Below are positions 8,432 to 17,327 of a DNA stretch of 64,000 nt, piece after piece. The stretch's first letter is position 1; every line of letters begins with the position of its first letter. Origin of the DNA: Thioclava sp. ES.031 (lineage in GTDB: Bacteria > Pseudomonadota > Alphaproteobacteria > Rhodobacterales > Rhodobacteraceae); assembly GCF_002563775.1 (NCBI RefSeq), contig NZ_PDJO01000001.1, positions 2,916,501 through 2,980,500 of the forward strand. Direction: 5' to 3'. The position numbers were made by a program, and so were the translations under genes. Below the pieces are notes generated by a model, which searched no databases, had not been told where the DNA came from, and saw nothing but the letters and a program-made list of their open reading frames with translations.

Positions 8432-8941
8432 ATGGCTGGGTTTCCGACGAGCTTCGGGAAAGAAGATCTTCTGAAATGTGCACGCGGGGAGCTGTTTGGC
8501 CCCGGCAATGCACAGCTTCCGGCGCCGCCGATGCTGATGATGGACCGCATCACCGACATCTCGGGCGATGGCGGCAAGCACGGCAAGGGCCACGTTGTCG
8601 CCGAGTTCGACATCACCCCCGACCTGTGGTTCTTCGAATGCCATTTCCCCGGCAATCCGATCATGCCGGGCTGCCTCGGCCTCGACGGGTTGTGGCAGCT
8701 TACCGGCTTCAACCTCGGGTGGCGTGGCTGGCAGGGTCGCGGCTATGCGCTTGGCGTGGGCGAAGTTAAGCTCACCGGCATGGTCCGCCCCGATCGTAAA
8801 ATGCTGACCTACAAGGTCGATTTCACCAAGGCCATTCAGACCCGTCGCCTGACCATGGGTGTCGCCGACGGGATCGTCGAGGCCGACGGTGACGTGATCT
8901 ACGAGGTCAAGGACATGAAGGTCGCGCTCTCCGAGAGCTGA
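8432..8941 (+). CDS. fabA: 3-hydroxydecanoyl-ACP dehydratase/isomerase
   Basis: A 169-residue hot-dog-fold enzyme that dehydrates 3-hydroxydecanoyl-ACP and isomerises trans-2- to cis-3-decenoyl-ACP, the entry to anaerobic unsaturated fatty acid synthesis. The catalytic His71 lies in [18 protein letters not shown] and Asp85 follows, matching the His70/Asp84 pair of the E. coli enzyme. GGAG lies a short way upstream. fabB starts 31 bp downstream, so fabA-fabB-fabI form one operon. Confidence 0.97.
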   Translation: MAGFPTSFGKEDLLKCARGELFGPGNAQLPAPPMLMMDRITDISGDGGKHGKGHVVAEFDITPDLWFFECHFPGNPIMPGCLGLDGLWQLTGFNLGWRGWQGRGYALGVGEVKLTGMVRPDRKMLTYKVDFTKAIQTRRLTMGVADGIVEADGDVIYEVKDMKVALSES

Positions 8942-8972
8942 CCCCCATAGACAGACAAGACAGGAGGCCCGC

Positions 8973-10202
8973 ATGCGCCGCGTCGTCATCACCGGTTTGG
9001 GCATCGTCTCGCCCATCGGCAACAATGCCGAAGAAGTCACCGCCAGCCTGAAGGCCGGCAAATCCGGCATCGTATTCGCCGAGGATTACGCCGAGCGCGG
9101 CTTCCGCAGCCAGGTCAAAGGCCAGCCGAAGATCACGCTCGAGGACCATATCGACAAGCGCAACCTGCGCTTCATGGGTCCGGGCGCGGCCTATAACTTC
9201 ATCGCGATGGAGCAGGCTCTGGCCGATAGCGGTCTGGAAGAGAGCGACATCTCGAACCCGCGCAGCGGCCTGATCATGGGCTCGGGCGGTCCGTCGACCT
9301 CGAACTTCTTCGAGGCGCATCGCATCGTCATGGAAAAGGGCTCGCCCAAGCGGATGGGGCCGTTCATGGTCACCCGCTGCATGAGCTCGACGAACTCGGC
9401 CTGTCTGGCCACGCCGTTCAAGATCAAGGGCGTAAACTACTCGATCACCTCGGCCTGCTCGACCTCGGCGCATTGCATCGGCAACGGCACCGAGCTGATC
9501 CAGATGGGCAAGCAGGACATCGTCTTCGCTGGCGGTGGCGAGGAACTTGACTGGACGCTGAGCTGTCTGTTCGACGCGATGGGCGCGATGTCGTCGAAAT
9601 ATAACGACACGCCCGAGCTGGCCTCGCGCGCCTTCGACGCAACCCGCGACGGGTTCGTCATCGCAGGCGGCGGCGGCGTCGTCGTGCTGGAGGAACTCGA
9701 GCACGCCAAGGCGCGCGGCGCGAAAATCTACGCGGAAGTCACCGGCTACGGCGCGACCTCGGACGGCCACGACATGGTGGCGCCGTCGGGCGAAGGCGGC
9801 GAGCGGTCGATGAAGCTCGCGGTCGGCACCCTGCCCGAAGGCCGCAAGGTTTCCTACATCAACGCGCATGGCACCTCGACGCCCGCGGGCGACGTGACCG
9901 AAGTGCAGGCCGTACGCCGCGTCTTCGGCGAGGAAAACGTGCCGAAGATCTCCTCGACCAAATCGCTCACCGGGCACTCGCTCGGCGCGACCGGCGTGCA
10001 TGAGGCGATCTATTCCCTCCTGATGATGCAGAACAATTTCATCACGGCCTCGGCCAACATCACCGAGCTCGACCCGGCGATCAAACCCGAAGAGATCGCG
10101 ATGGAGCGGATCGACAATGTCGATTTCGACTCAGTCCTGTCGAACAGCTTCGGCTTCGGCGGCACCAACGCGTCGCTCGTGATGAGCAAATATTTGGACT
10201 AA
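8973..10202 (+). CDS. fabB: Beta-ketoacyl-ACP synthase I
   Basis: A 409-residue thiolase-fold condensing enzyme that elongates unsaturated acyl-ACPs. Cys162 lies in [11 protein letters not shown]. The two catalytic His motifs are [11 protein letters not shown] (about residue 300) and [12 protein letters not shown] (about 335). The C-terminal [13 protein letters not shown] is typical. Position directly after fabA supports FabB over FabF. An AGGAGG ribosome binding site precedes ATG 8973. Confidence 0.97.
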   Translation: MRRVVITGLGIVSPIGNNAEEVTASLKAGKSGIVFAEDYAERGFRSQVKGQPKITLEDHIDKRNLRFMGPGAAYNFIAMEQALADSGLEESDISNPRSGLIMGSGGPSTSNFFEAHRIVMEKGSPKRMGPFMVTRCMSSTNSACLATPFKIKGVNYSITSACSTSAHCIGNGTELIQMGKQDIVFAGGGEELDWTLSCLFDAMGAMSSKYNDTPELASRAFDATRDGFVIAGGGGVVVLEELEHAKARGAKIYAEVTGYGATSDGHDMVAPSGEGGERSMKLAVGTLPEGRKVSYINAHGTSTPAGDVTEVQAVRRVFGEENVPKISSTKSLTGHSLGATGVHEAIYSLLMMQNNFITASANITELDPAIKPEEIAMERIDNVDFDSVLSNSFGFGGTNASLVMSKYLD

Positions 10203-10230
10203 CGAATTTAAAACGGCGGCAGGGACGGGA

Positions 10231-11019
10231 ATGGCGGAACTGATGAAGGGTAAGCGCGGCCTCGTGATGGGGGTCGCCAACGAGCGCTCAATCGCTTGGG
10301 GGATCGCGAAGGCACTGGCCGAGCAAGGCGCGGAACTGGCGTTCTCCTATCAGGGCGAAGCCTTCGGCAAGCGGGTCGAACCGCTGGCCGAAAGCGTGGG
10401 CTGCAGCTTCCTGCTGGATGTGGACGTGAATGACGACGCCTCGATGGACGCCGCCTTCGCCAAGCTGAAAGAGGAATGGGGTTCGATCGATTTCGTCGTT
10501 CACGCCATCGCCTATTCCGACAAGTCCGAGCTTGCGGGCCGGTTCATCAACACCACCCGCGAGAACTTCAAGAACTCGCTGACGATCTCCTGCTACAGCT
10601 TCATCGACGTGGCCAAGCGCGCCTCGGAACTGATGAACGAAGGCGGCTCGATGATCACGCTGACCTATATGGGCTCGCAGCGCGTGACGCCCTATTACAA
10701 CGTGATGGGCGTGGCCAAGGCGGCGCTGGAATCGGCCGTGCGCTATCTGGCAGCCGATCTGGGCCCCGACGGCATCCGCGTGAACGCGATCTCGCCCGGC
10801 CCGATGAAGACGCTGGCCGGTGCTGCAATCGGCGGCGCGCGCAAGACCTTCCGCCACACGGAGCACAATTCGCCCCTGCGCCACAACGCGACGCTGGAAG
10901 CGATCGGCGGCACGGCCGTCTATCTGCTCTCGGATTACGGCGCGTGCACCTCCGGCGAGATCATCTCGGTCGATAGCGGCTATCACGTCATGGGCATGCC
11001 CGCGGCGGAGAACCTGTAA
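10231..11019 (+). CDS. fabI: Enoyl-ACP reductase (NADH)
   Basis: A 262-residue short-chain dehydrogenase that reduces trans-2-enoyl-ACP. It has a GVANERSIAWGIA cofactor loop and the FabI-type active site Tyr-x6-Lys (YNVMGVAK). A SPGPMKTLA substrate-loop motif lies around residue 190. It follows fabB by 28 bp and ends the fabAB-fabI operon. This pathway step is the target of triclosan-type inhibitors in this family. Confidence 0.96.
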   Translation: MAELMKGKRGLVMGVANERSIAWGIAKALAEQGAELAFSYQGEAFGKRVEPLAESVGCSFLLDVDVNDDASMDAAFAKLKEEWGSIDFVVHAIAYSDKSELAGRFINTTRENFKNSLTISCYSFIDVAKRASELMNEGGSMITLTYMGSQRVTPYYNVMGVAKAALESAVRYLAADLGPDGIRVNAISPGPMKTLAGAAIGGARKTFRHTEHNSPLRHNATLEAIGGTAVYLLSDYGACTSGEIISVDSGYHVMGMPAAENL

Positions 11020-11269
11020 GAAACGTCGAGCGCAATCCGCGCCCGGAACGCGGCGAAGCCGCAGGGCGCGCGCCGGCCCGTCCCGACGGGCTGGCGCATT
11101 GACACCCGCGCACACAGCCCAAACGACAGAGGTATGTGGCTGGGATAAAGCGTCCAGCCCCAAAGTCATGGCGCGCCACCCCACGGGCCGCCGCGCGCCC
11201 TGCTTACTCCCTCCCTTCCCCCATCCCCTGCCCCGCGTTAGGCTTTCCCGAACACGCAGGGAGGTGCGC
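11020..11269. other. Spacer after fabI with a hairpin
   Basis: A 250-bp non-coding spacer. A strong hairpin occurs at 11072-11095: GCCCGTC-CC-GACGGGC extended by GCC/GGC arms. It has no T-run, so it may be a Rho-dependent or stabilising 3' end of the fab operon. The promoter for the ProC-like gene should lie in 11110-11255, but no convincing -35/-10 pair stands out. Confidence 0.45.
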
Positions 11270-12049
11270 ATGGCACTCGATTTCTCCATCGGCATTATCG
11301 GTTCAGGGATGCTCGGCGCGGCGATCGCCGAGGCGCTCTGGCGCGCGGAACCCAGATCGCTTCTGATGGCCAACCGCTCCGGCGCGCGGCCTGACATTGA
11401 CGGCTTCCCGCCGGAGAACGTGCTGACCGATCCGCAGGCGCTGGCGGAGGCTTGCAACGTGGTGATCCTCTGCGTGCCGCCCGCGGCCGCCCGGACCCTC
11501 ACGATCGACGCGAAAGACAAGCTGGTGATCTCCGTCATGGCGGGCGTGCCGCTCGCCGACCTCACCCGCATCAGCGCCAGCCCCCGCGTGATCCGCGCCA
11601 TGTCGAGCCCGGCGGCCGCAAAGGGCCTCGCCTATAGCCCATGGATCGCGAGCGATGCCGTGACCGAAGACGACCGCGCCCGCACCCGGGCCCTGTTTGA
11701 GGCCTGCGGGCAGACAGACGAACTCACCGACGAGGCGCAGATCGACCTCTTCACCGCCATGACCGGCCCGGTGCCGGGCTTCGTCGCCGCCTGCGCCGCC
11801 GCAATGGCGCGCCACGCCGAAGAGCAAGGCGTCCCGCCCGAGATCGCCGATCGCGCGGTGCGGCAGCTGTTCCTCTCGGCCGGGCAGATGATGGCCGAGG
11901 GCCCGACCCCTCAGGCCCATGTGCAGGAGATGATCGACTATGCGGGCACGACGGCCAAGGGCCTGACGACGCTGCGCGACAATGGCTTTGCCGAGCGTCT
12001 GGCCGAAGGGCTTCGCGCCGCCACGCAAGCCTCGTGCGAGATCTACTGA
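11270..12049 (+). CDS. Pyrroline-5-carboxylate reductase-like protein
   Basis: A 259-residue protein. The N-terminal Rossmann motif GIIGSGMLGAAIA is at residues 8-20. The C-terminal ProC dimerisation region includes AMTGPVPGFVAA and GTTAKGLTTLRDNGF. GGGAGG precedes ATG 11270. The family reduces pyrroline-5-carboxylate to proline. This copy is divergent in the middle and stands alone, so it could be a paralogue with another imine substrate. Upstream in-frame codons lack a ribosome binding site and are not used. Confidence 0.8.
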   Translation: MALDFSIGIIGSGMLGAAIAEALWRAEPRSLLMANRSGARPDIDGFPPENVLTDPQALAEACNVVILCVPPAAARTLTIDAKDKLVISVMAGVPLADLTRISASPRVIRAMSSPAAAKGLAYSPWIASDAVTEDDRARTRALFEACGQTDELTDEAQIDLFTAMTGPVPGFVAACAAAMARHAEEQGVPPEIADRAVRQLFLSAGQMMAEGPTPQAHVQEMIDYAGTTAKGLTTLRDNGFAERLAEGLRAATQASCEIY

Positions 12050-12100
12050 CCCTTGCACCCGGCCCCGCCGACGCTAGGCTGTGGCCCGGGAGGAAATATC

Positions 12101-12772
12101 ATGTCCATTCAGCTTTGCGTCTTCGACGCCTACGGCACGCTTTTCGACGTCGACGCTGCCGCGCGCAATCTGGCCGCCGAGGAGCCGCGCCTGACCGAGA
12201 TCTGGCCGCGCCTTGCTGCCGATTGGCGGCGCAAGCAGCTCGAATATAGCTGGCTGCGCGAGGTGATGGGCGATTACGTCGATTTCTGGCAGCTGACCCG
12301 CGACGGGCTCGATTGGGCGATGGCCGCGCAGAATCTCGACGATCCCGATCTGGCCGAGCGGCTGATGGCGCTTTACCGCGAATTGCCCGCCTTCCCCGAA
12401 GTGCCCGCGATGCTCGACGCGCTGCACCATCGCGGCGTCGGGCGCGCGATCTTGTCGAACGGCGCGCCGGAGATGCTGGGCGCTGCGGTCCATGCGGCAG
12501 GCGTGGGACACCTGCTCGACGAGGTGCTCTCGATCCACGAGATCGGCCATTACAAGCCCCGCGCCGCCGTCTACGAGATGATCGCCCAGAAGATGGGCGT
12601 CGAACCGGAGAAAACCTGTTTCATCTCGTCGAACGGCTGGGATGCGGCGGGGGCGGCCAAGGCGGGCTTCCGGGTGCTGTGGGTCAACCGCGCGGGCGCC
12701 CCGGTCGAGCGGCTGCCCTATAAACCCGCGGCGATCCTGACGGACCTGCGCGCGGTGCCCGACCACCTCTGA
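12101..12772 (+). CDS. Haloacid dehalogenase type II
   Basis: A 223-residue HAD-superfamily hydrolase. The nucleophile motif FDAYGTLFDV is near the N-terminus. Motif II is ILSNGAPEML, the Lys motif is GHYKPRAAVYE, and the acidic motif is replaced by ISSNGWDAAGAAKAGF, which is diagnostic of L-2-haloacid dehalogenases. CGGGAGG lies seven bases before ATG 12101, so the in-frame ATG 48 bp upstream is rejected. It is seven bases from a convergent gene. The physiological substrate may be a halogenated or ordinary 2-substituted acid. Confidence 0.88.
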   Translation: MSIQLCVFDAYGTLFDVDAAARNLAAEEPRLTEIWPRLAADWRRKQLEYSWLREVMGDYVDFWQLTRDGLDWAMAAQNLDDPDLAERLMALYRELPAFPEVPAMLDALHHRGVGRAILSNGAPEMLGAAVHAAGVGHLLDEVLSIHEIGHYKPRAAVYEMIAQKMGVEPEKTCFISSNGWDAAGAAKAGFRVLWVNRAGAPVERLPYKPAAILTDLRAVPDHL

Positions 12773-12779
12773 GCCGCGC

Positions 12780-13370
12780 TCACTCCTTCATCTCGCGCAG
12801 CGCGCGCCGCAGCCGCATCGTCTGCGCCTGAAACCCTTCCGCATCCGTGTATTCCACGAAATTGCGATAGCGCAGATGCGCCCCCTTCACCCGGTGCGCG
12901 TGCTTGATCGGGCACCAGAATTGCTCGGTCCGGCCCGCGATCTCGCGGACATAGCTCAGAAGCCCGTTGCAATAGCCGCAATAGACGCAGTTCAGCTTCT
13001 GCAGCGCGTTGAGATAGGCCAGATGCTGACGGTCGATCACGATATGATCGGCGCGCTTCACCTTGGCGATGCGGTAGATCGGAAAACAGATCGCCTGATA
13101 GAGGCTCACGAAAAGGTCGAGCAGCACGAAGGGCACGATCAGCGAATAGATCACCGGGGCGGTCAGAATGACCATCGGGCGCGCATAGGACAGGAAGCGA
13201 AACAGCCCCACCCGCGCGCGCCGATGCGCATCGCGTACGCCCGCCTCGAAGACCACCCGGTTATGGTCGAGCCGGAACGCCATCTTGTCCCGTCTGCGCT
13301 CCCATTCCGCTTCGATCTCGTCTTCGAGCGCACTCAGTTTTTCGTGTAATCTATCCAGCGTGTCAGCCAT
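12780..13370 (-). CDS. Membrane protein with cysteine cluster, unknown function
   Basis: 196 residues. The first 40 are a charged predicted helix. One long hydrophobic region at about 64-95 (VILTAPVIYSLIVPFVLLDL) suggests a membrane hairpin. A soluble C-terminal half carries CVYCGYC (about residues 128-134) and later CPIKHAH. The Cys/His arrangement suggests metal or iron-sulfur binding. GGGAG precedes the ATG. It is divergent from the hydrolase gene over 63 bp containing a palindrome. I know of no characterised homologue. Confidence 0.75.
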   Translation of the reverse strand: MADTLDRLHEKLSALEDEIEAEWERRRDKMAFRLDHNRVVFEAGVRDAHRRARVGLFRFLSYARPMVILTAPVIYSLIVPFVLLDLFVSLYQAICFPIYRIAKVKRADHIVIDRQHLAYLNALQKLNCVYCGYCNGLLSYVREIAGRTEQFWCPIKHAHRVKGAHLRYRNFVEYTDAEGFQAQTMRLRRALREMKE

Positions 13371-13394
13371 GGCGATCTCCCTCTAAGGCACTAT

Positions 13395-13416
13395 GATCGC
13401 TGACAGGTCAGCAATC
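13395..13416. promoter_or_regulatory. Palindromic operator candidate
   Basis: A dyad with perfect arms GCTGAC-AG-GTCAGC (13399-13412), extended after one mismatch by GAT/ATC. It sits in the 63-bp space between two divergent genes (12780-13370 and 13434-14255). A dyad in that place suggests one regulator controlling both. No regulator gene is adjacent. Confidence 0.45.
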
Positions 13417-13433
13417 TAGAGAGGAGCGGCGTA

Positions 13434-14255
13434 ATGGAGTTCTTTACCGCGGATGATGGCGCGAAGATCGCGTATAGCGACAGTGGCAGCGGCATGCCGA
13501 TCTTGGCTTTGTCCGGTCTGACGCGGAACACCCACGATTACGACTATGTCGCGCCGCATCTCAAGGGCGTGCGGTTCATCTGCATGGATTACCGCGGGCG
13601 CGGCGAGAGCGACTGGTCCGGCGGGGACACCTATACCGTGCCGCGCGAAGCGGCCGATGCGCTGCAACTGCTCGATCATCTGGGGCTCGAGAAGGCCGCG
13701 ATCCTCGGCACCTCGCGTGGCGGCCTCGTCGGGATGTTCATTGCACTGACCGCGAAAGACCGGCTGACCGGGCTCGCGCTGAATGATATCGGGCCCGTCC
13801 TCGAAGAAGAGGGGCTGAACAAGATCTTCGACTATATCGGGCGCAACCCGGCGGCGAAGACCTATGCGGAAATGGCCGAGAAGCTGCCCGAGGCGATGAT
13901 CGGCTTCGACAAGGTGCCGCCCAACCGCTGGGCCATGGAGGTGCGCCACCATTACGTCGAGACCGAGGACGGGCTGAAGATCAATTACGACCCGGCCCTG
14001 CGCGAGGCGTTTATCGGCGCCTTCAAGGGCCTGGAGCCGGCCTGGCCGCTCTTCGAGGCGACCGAGGGGCTGCCGCTGGCGCTGATCCACGGCGTGAATT
14101 CCGATCTGTTGAGCGACGCCACCGCAGAAGAGATGCAACGCCGCCGCCCGGACATGATCTATGCCCGCGTCGCCGACCGCGCCCATATCCCCTTCCTCGA
14201 CGAACCCGAGGCGCTGGCCGCCCTCGAGGCGTGGATCGAGCGGATCAAAGGGTGA
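13434..14255 (+). CDS. Alpha/beta hydrolase
   Basis: A 273-residue alpha/beta-hydrolase fold enzyme. The nucleophile elbow GTSRGG is at about residues 98-103. The oxyanion strand is ILALSGLTRN near residue 23, and the C-terminal His lies in RAHIPFLDEPEA. GAGGAG precedes the ATG. The fold does not tell the substrate (ester, lactone or epoxide). The stop overlaps the following EamA start (GTGA at 14252-14255), so the two are probably co-translated. Confidence 0.88.
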   Translation: MEFFTADDGAKIAYSDSGSGMPILALSGLTRNTHDYDYVAPHLKGVRFICMDYRGRGESDWSGGDTYTVPREAADALQLLDHLGLEKAAILGTSRGGLVGMFIALTAKDRLTGLALNDIGPVLEEEGLNKIFDYIGRNPAAKTYAEMAEKLPEAMIGFDKVPPNRWAMEVRHHYVETEDGLKINYDPALREAFIGAFKGLEPAWPLFEATEGLPLALIHGVNSDLLSDATAEEMQRRRPDMIYARVADRAHIPFLDEPEALAALEAWIERIKG

Positions 14256-15142
14256 GCGAGGCCCGTGTCACCCTTGTCGCCAGCGCGATCACGCTGATCA
14301 CTGGCGCGCTCTGGGGGCTTTATTGGCTCCCGGTGCGCGCGCTGGACGGGCACGGTCTGGCGGGCGCGTGGGGCACGGTTGCGATCACATTGGTCGCCTG
14401 CGTGGCCCTCGCACCCATCGCCTGGGCCAAGCGCTACGAACTCGCTACCGCCACGCCGGCCGCGCTGATCTCGGTCGCGCTTGGCGGGGCGGCCTTCGCG
14501 CTCTATTCGATCGGCTTTCTCTATGGCCGCGTCGCGCTGGTGATCCTGCTGTGGTTTCTCACCCCGGTCTGGTCGGTGCTGATCGGACGGTTCGTGCTCG
14601 GCTGGCCGGTCTCGCGCCTGCGACTGGCCGCGATTGTGATCGGCCTGTCGGGGCTCGGCCTGATGCTGGGCGCGAGCGGTGGCCTGCCCCTCCCCAGCAG
14701 CTTGGGCGAATGGATGACGCTCGTAGGCGGCGTGATCTGGTCGGTCGCGACCACGGGGATGCGCACCAGATCGACGCTCTCCCCCGGCCCCGCCACCTTC
14801 GTCTTCGCGGCGGGCGCGGCCCTCACCGCGCTTTGCCTCGCGCCGTTCCTTGCGCCGCTCCCCTCGAGCGGGATCGATTGGCCCGCAGCACTCGGCCTGA
14901 CCCTCTCCGCCGGGGTGTTCTGGTGGGGCGCTGCGACCGCGGCGCTGATGTGGGCGACCGTGCGGCTCGAACCGGCGCGGATCGGGATCTTGCTGATGAG
15001 CGAGGTGCTGGTCGGCGCGGTCTCCGCCGCGCTGATCGCGGGCGAACGGCTCGCCGCGCTGGAAATCGCAGGCGGCGCGCTGGTGTTGGGTGCAGGGCTG
15101 CTGGAGGTCTGGCCCGCGCGCCCCACGCAGCGCCCCGCCTGA
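14252..15142 (+). CDS. EamA/DMT-family permease
   Basis: A 296-residue membrane protein with ten predicted helices in two EamA repeats. The first (ITLITGALWGLYWLP) begins at residue 12 and the second (LSAGVFWWGAATAALMWATV) begins near 215. The GTG at 14252, overlapping the hydrolase stop, is preferred over a GTG seven codons earlier. Substrate is unknown: family members export metabolites or amino acids. It converges on efp, with an intrinsic terminator between. Confidence 0.85.
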   Translation: MSEARVTLVASAITLITGALWGLYWLPVRALDGHGLAGAWGTVAITLVACVALAPIAWAKRYELATATPAALISVALGGAAFALYSIGFLYGRVALVILLWFLTPVWSVLIGRFVLGWPVSRLRLAAIVIGLSGLGLMLGASGGLPLPSSLGEWMTLVGGVIWSVATTGMRTRSTLSPGPATFVFAAGAALTALCLAPFLAPLPSSGIDWPAALGLTLSAGVFWWGAATAALMWATVRLEPARIGILLMSEVLVGAVSAALIAGERLAALEIAGGALVLGAGLLEVWPARPTQRPA

Positions 15143-15160
15143 CCCACCCCATCCGCAAAC

Positions 15161-15186
15161 AAAAAAGGCGCCCCGCAGGGCGCCTT
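15161..15186 (-). terminator. Intrinsic terminator of efp
   Basis: Stem GGCGCCC-CGCA-GGGCGCC (15167-15184) with AA/TT extensions. On the reverse strand it is followed by a run of six T. It lies 22 bases past the efp stop and can also serve the convergent EamA gene. Confidence 0.85.
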
Positions 15187-15208
15187 CTCCATAAGATCGC
15201 GGCGAGGA

Positions 15209-15778
15209 TCAGTCCTTCGCGCGCTCCACATAGGTCGTGTCTTCGGTGTTGATCACGATGCGGGTGCCCACGCCGATATGCGGCGGCACCATCACGCGAA
15301 TCCCGCCGGTGCAGAGCGAGGGCTTGTAGCTCGACGAGGCGGTCTGACCCTTCACGACCGGCTCGGTCTCTTCGACCTCGACGGTGACTTTCTGCGGCAG
15401 GTCGATCGCGATCGCGTTCTCCTGGAAGGTCTTGAGGTGGACGCGGATACCGTCGCGCAGGAACACCTTCGCATCGCCGATCACGTCTTCCTGCACCGCG
15501 AGCTGCTCATAGGTCTCGGGGTCCATGAAGTGATAGCCTTCGCCATCCTCGTACAGGAAATCGTATTCGCGCTCTTCGACATGGGCACGCTCGACCTGCT
15601 CGGTCGTGCGCCAGCGCTCCGACACCTTCGTGCCGTCCGAGATGCGGCGCATATCGACCTGCGTGACAGGCGTGCCCTTGCCGGGATGGATGTTCTGCGC
15701 GGTGATCACGACGTAGAGCTTGTCGTCGATTTCAAGCACGTTGCCCTTGCGGACAGAGGAAGCGATGACTTTCGCCAT
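15209..15778 (-). CDS. efp: Elongation factor P
   Basis: A 189-residue factor that rescues ribosomes stalled at polyproline. The three OB/KOW domains are all present. Lys34 lies in the IHPGKGTP tip, the position that is beta-lysylated in EpmA-using bacteria. The modifying enzyme gene epmA starts 99 bp away on the other strand, which fits this lysine being a substrate. An AAGG box precedes ATG 15778, and an intrinsic terminator follows. Confidence 0.97.
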   Translation of the reverse strand: MAKVIASSVRKGNVLEIDDKLYVVITAQNIHPGKGTPVTQVDMRRISDGTKVSERWRTTEQVERAHVEEREYDFLYEDGEGYHFMDPETYEQLAVQEDVIGDAKVFLRDGIRVHLKTFQENAIAIDLPQKVTVEVEETEPVVKGQTASSSYKPSLCTGGIRVMVPPHIGVGTRIVINTEDTTYVERAKD

Positions 15779-15877
15779 GAAAGGACCCCTTTGAATTCGG
15801 ATGAAACAGGCTCTGGCGCCCGGGTTGCTGGTCGCCTAAACCATTTGCGCCCCGATTTCCAGCCTGAAAGGCCTGTC

Positions 15878-16918
15878 ATGCCCCCGTTCTGGACGCCCGA
15901 GCGCCACGCCGACCGCCGCCCCGCCCTTCTCGCGCGCAACCGCATTCAGGCGGCGATCCGCGGCTGGCTGGCGGCAGAGGATTTCGTCGAGGTCGATCCC
16001 TGTGCGCTTCAGGTCTCGCCCGGTAACGAGGCGCATCTGCACGCCTTCGCCACCGAGATGATCGACAATGACGGTGAGGCGCGGCGGATGTATCTGCACA
16101 CCTCGCCCGAATTCGCGATGAAGAAGCTGCTGGCCGCGGGCGAGCCGCGCATCGCCGCCTTCGCCCATGTCTGGCGCAACCGCGAGGCGGGCAAGCGCCA
16201 TTCGCCCGAATTCACCATGCTGGAATGGTATCGCGCGGGCGAAGACTATACCGCGCTGATGGCCGATTGCGCGGCGATGCTGCGGCTGGCAGCCGAAGCC
16301 GCGGGATCGTCGGTGCTGCGCTATGGCACCGCCGAATGCGACCCCTTCGCCGAACCCGAGCGCCTGTGGGTGGCCGACGCCTTCCAGCGCCATGCCGGGA
16401 TCGACCTGCTCGCCACCTGCGACGGGGCCAAGACCGACGCGGAAGCCCTGCGCGCGCAATGCGAGGCGATCGGCTTTGCAGTGGCCGAGGCGGACAGCTG
16501 GTCGGACATCGTCTCGAAACTGCTGGTAGCGAAGGTCGAGCCGCATCTGGGCCATGGCCGCGCGACGATTCTGGATCGCTATCCGCTGGCCGAGGCTGCG
16601 CTGGCCCGCCCGGCCCCGGATGACGCCCGCGTCGCCGAACGGTTCGAGCTTTACGCCTGCGGGGTCGAACTCGCGAACGGCTTTGGCGAGCTGACCGATC
16701 CGGCCGAACAGCGCCGCCGTTTCGAGGGCGATATGGATCTGAAGGAAGAGCTTTACGGCGAGCGTTACCCGATCGACGAAGATTTCCTCGCCGCGCTCGA
16801 GATCATGCCCGAGGCGTCGGGCATCGCGCTTGGCTTCGACCGGCTGGTGATGCTCGCGACCAGCGCGCCGAAGATCGAGGATGTGCTCTGGGTGCCGGTG
16901 GGCGGCGCGACGGGCTGA
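15878..16918 (+). CDS. epmA: EF-P lysine lysyltransferase (GenX/PoxA)
   Basis: A 346-residue class II lysyl-tRNA synthetase homologue without the N-terminal anticodon-binding domain. Motif 2 is visible in FRNREAGKRHSPEFTMLEWY-like sequence (residues 102-118) and motif 3 in ASGIALGFDRLVM near the C-terminus. It activates (R)-beta-lysine and attaches it to EF-P Lys34. It starts at ATG 15878: the upstream in-frame sequence overlaps efp. The mutase EpmB is not in this window. It converges with the DUF2237 gene at a 3-bp gap. Confidence 0.93.
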   Translation: MPPFWTPERHADRRPALLARNRIQAAIRGWLAAEDFVEVDPCALQVSPGNEAHLHAFATEMIDNDGEARRMYLHTSPEFAMKKLLAAGEPRIAAFAHVWRNREAGKRHSPEFTMLEWYRAGEDYTALMADCAAMLRLAAEAAGSSVLRYGTAECDPFAEPERLWVADAFQRHAGIDLLATCDGAKTDAEALRAQCEAIGFAVAEADSWSDIVSKLLVAKVEPHLGHGRATILDRYPLAEAALARPAPDDARVAERFELYACGVELANGFGELTDPAEQRRRFEGDMDLKEELYGERYPIDEDFLAALEIMPEASGIALGFDRLVMLATSAPKIEDVLWVPVGGATG

Positions 16919-16921
16919 GCC

Positions 16922-17311
16922 TCAGCCCTTCCCGCCCTTCTTCTCGGCGGCATGATCGGCCAGCATCTTGAACGGCACCACCCGCAGGGCATCGCGATGG
17001 GTCGAGGCCAGCATCACCTCGGGCGCGCAGCCCTCCTGCACCGCCTGCAAGAAGCGCGAGGCGCACAGGCACCATTGGTCGCCCGGTTTCAGCCCCGGAA
17101 AATCATATTCCGGGCGCGGCGTGCTCAGATCGTTGCCGAGATATTTCGAGAATGCGAGAAACTCCGCCGTCATCACCGCGCAGACCGTATGGGAGCCGCT
17201 ATCCTCCCAGCAGGTATTGCAGCTGCCATCGCGGAAGAACCCGGTGCGGGGCTTGAGGGAACAGGGCTGCAAGGCGCCGCCCAGCACGTTGATCGCCTCA
17301 TACATCTGCAT
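16922..17311 (-). CDS. DUF2237 family protein
   Basis: 129 residues with conserved cysteines: LQPCS, DGSCNTCWEDSGSHTVCAVM and QWCLCASR. The pattern matches the DUF2237 family, of unknown function. The start at 17311 is chosen because GGGAGGG lies eight bases upstream and the family begins near NVLGG. It starts 16 bp after the serine hydrolase stop, so the two genes form a small operon. Conserved C and W positions suggest a compact metal-binding or redox fold, but this is inference. Confidence 0.85.
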   Translation of the reverse strand: MQMYEAINVLGGALQPCSLKPRTGFFRDGSCNTCWEDSGSHTVCAVMTAEFLAFSKYLGNDLSTPRPEYDFPGLKPGDQWCLCASRFLQAVQEGCAPEVMLASTHRDALRVVPFKMLADHAAEKKGGKG

Positions 17312-17327
17312 CGCGCGGCCCTCCCTG

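Noticed and set aside
11072..11095. Hairpin after fabI as an intrinsic terminator
   Set aside because: The stem is strong but no T-run follows on either strand; kept only as a structural note.
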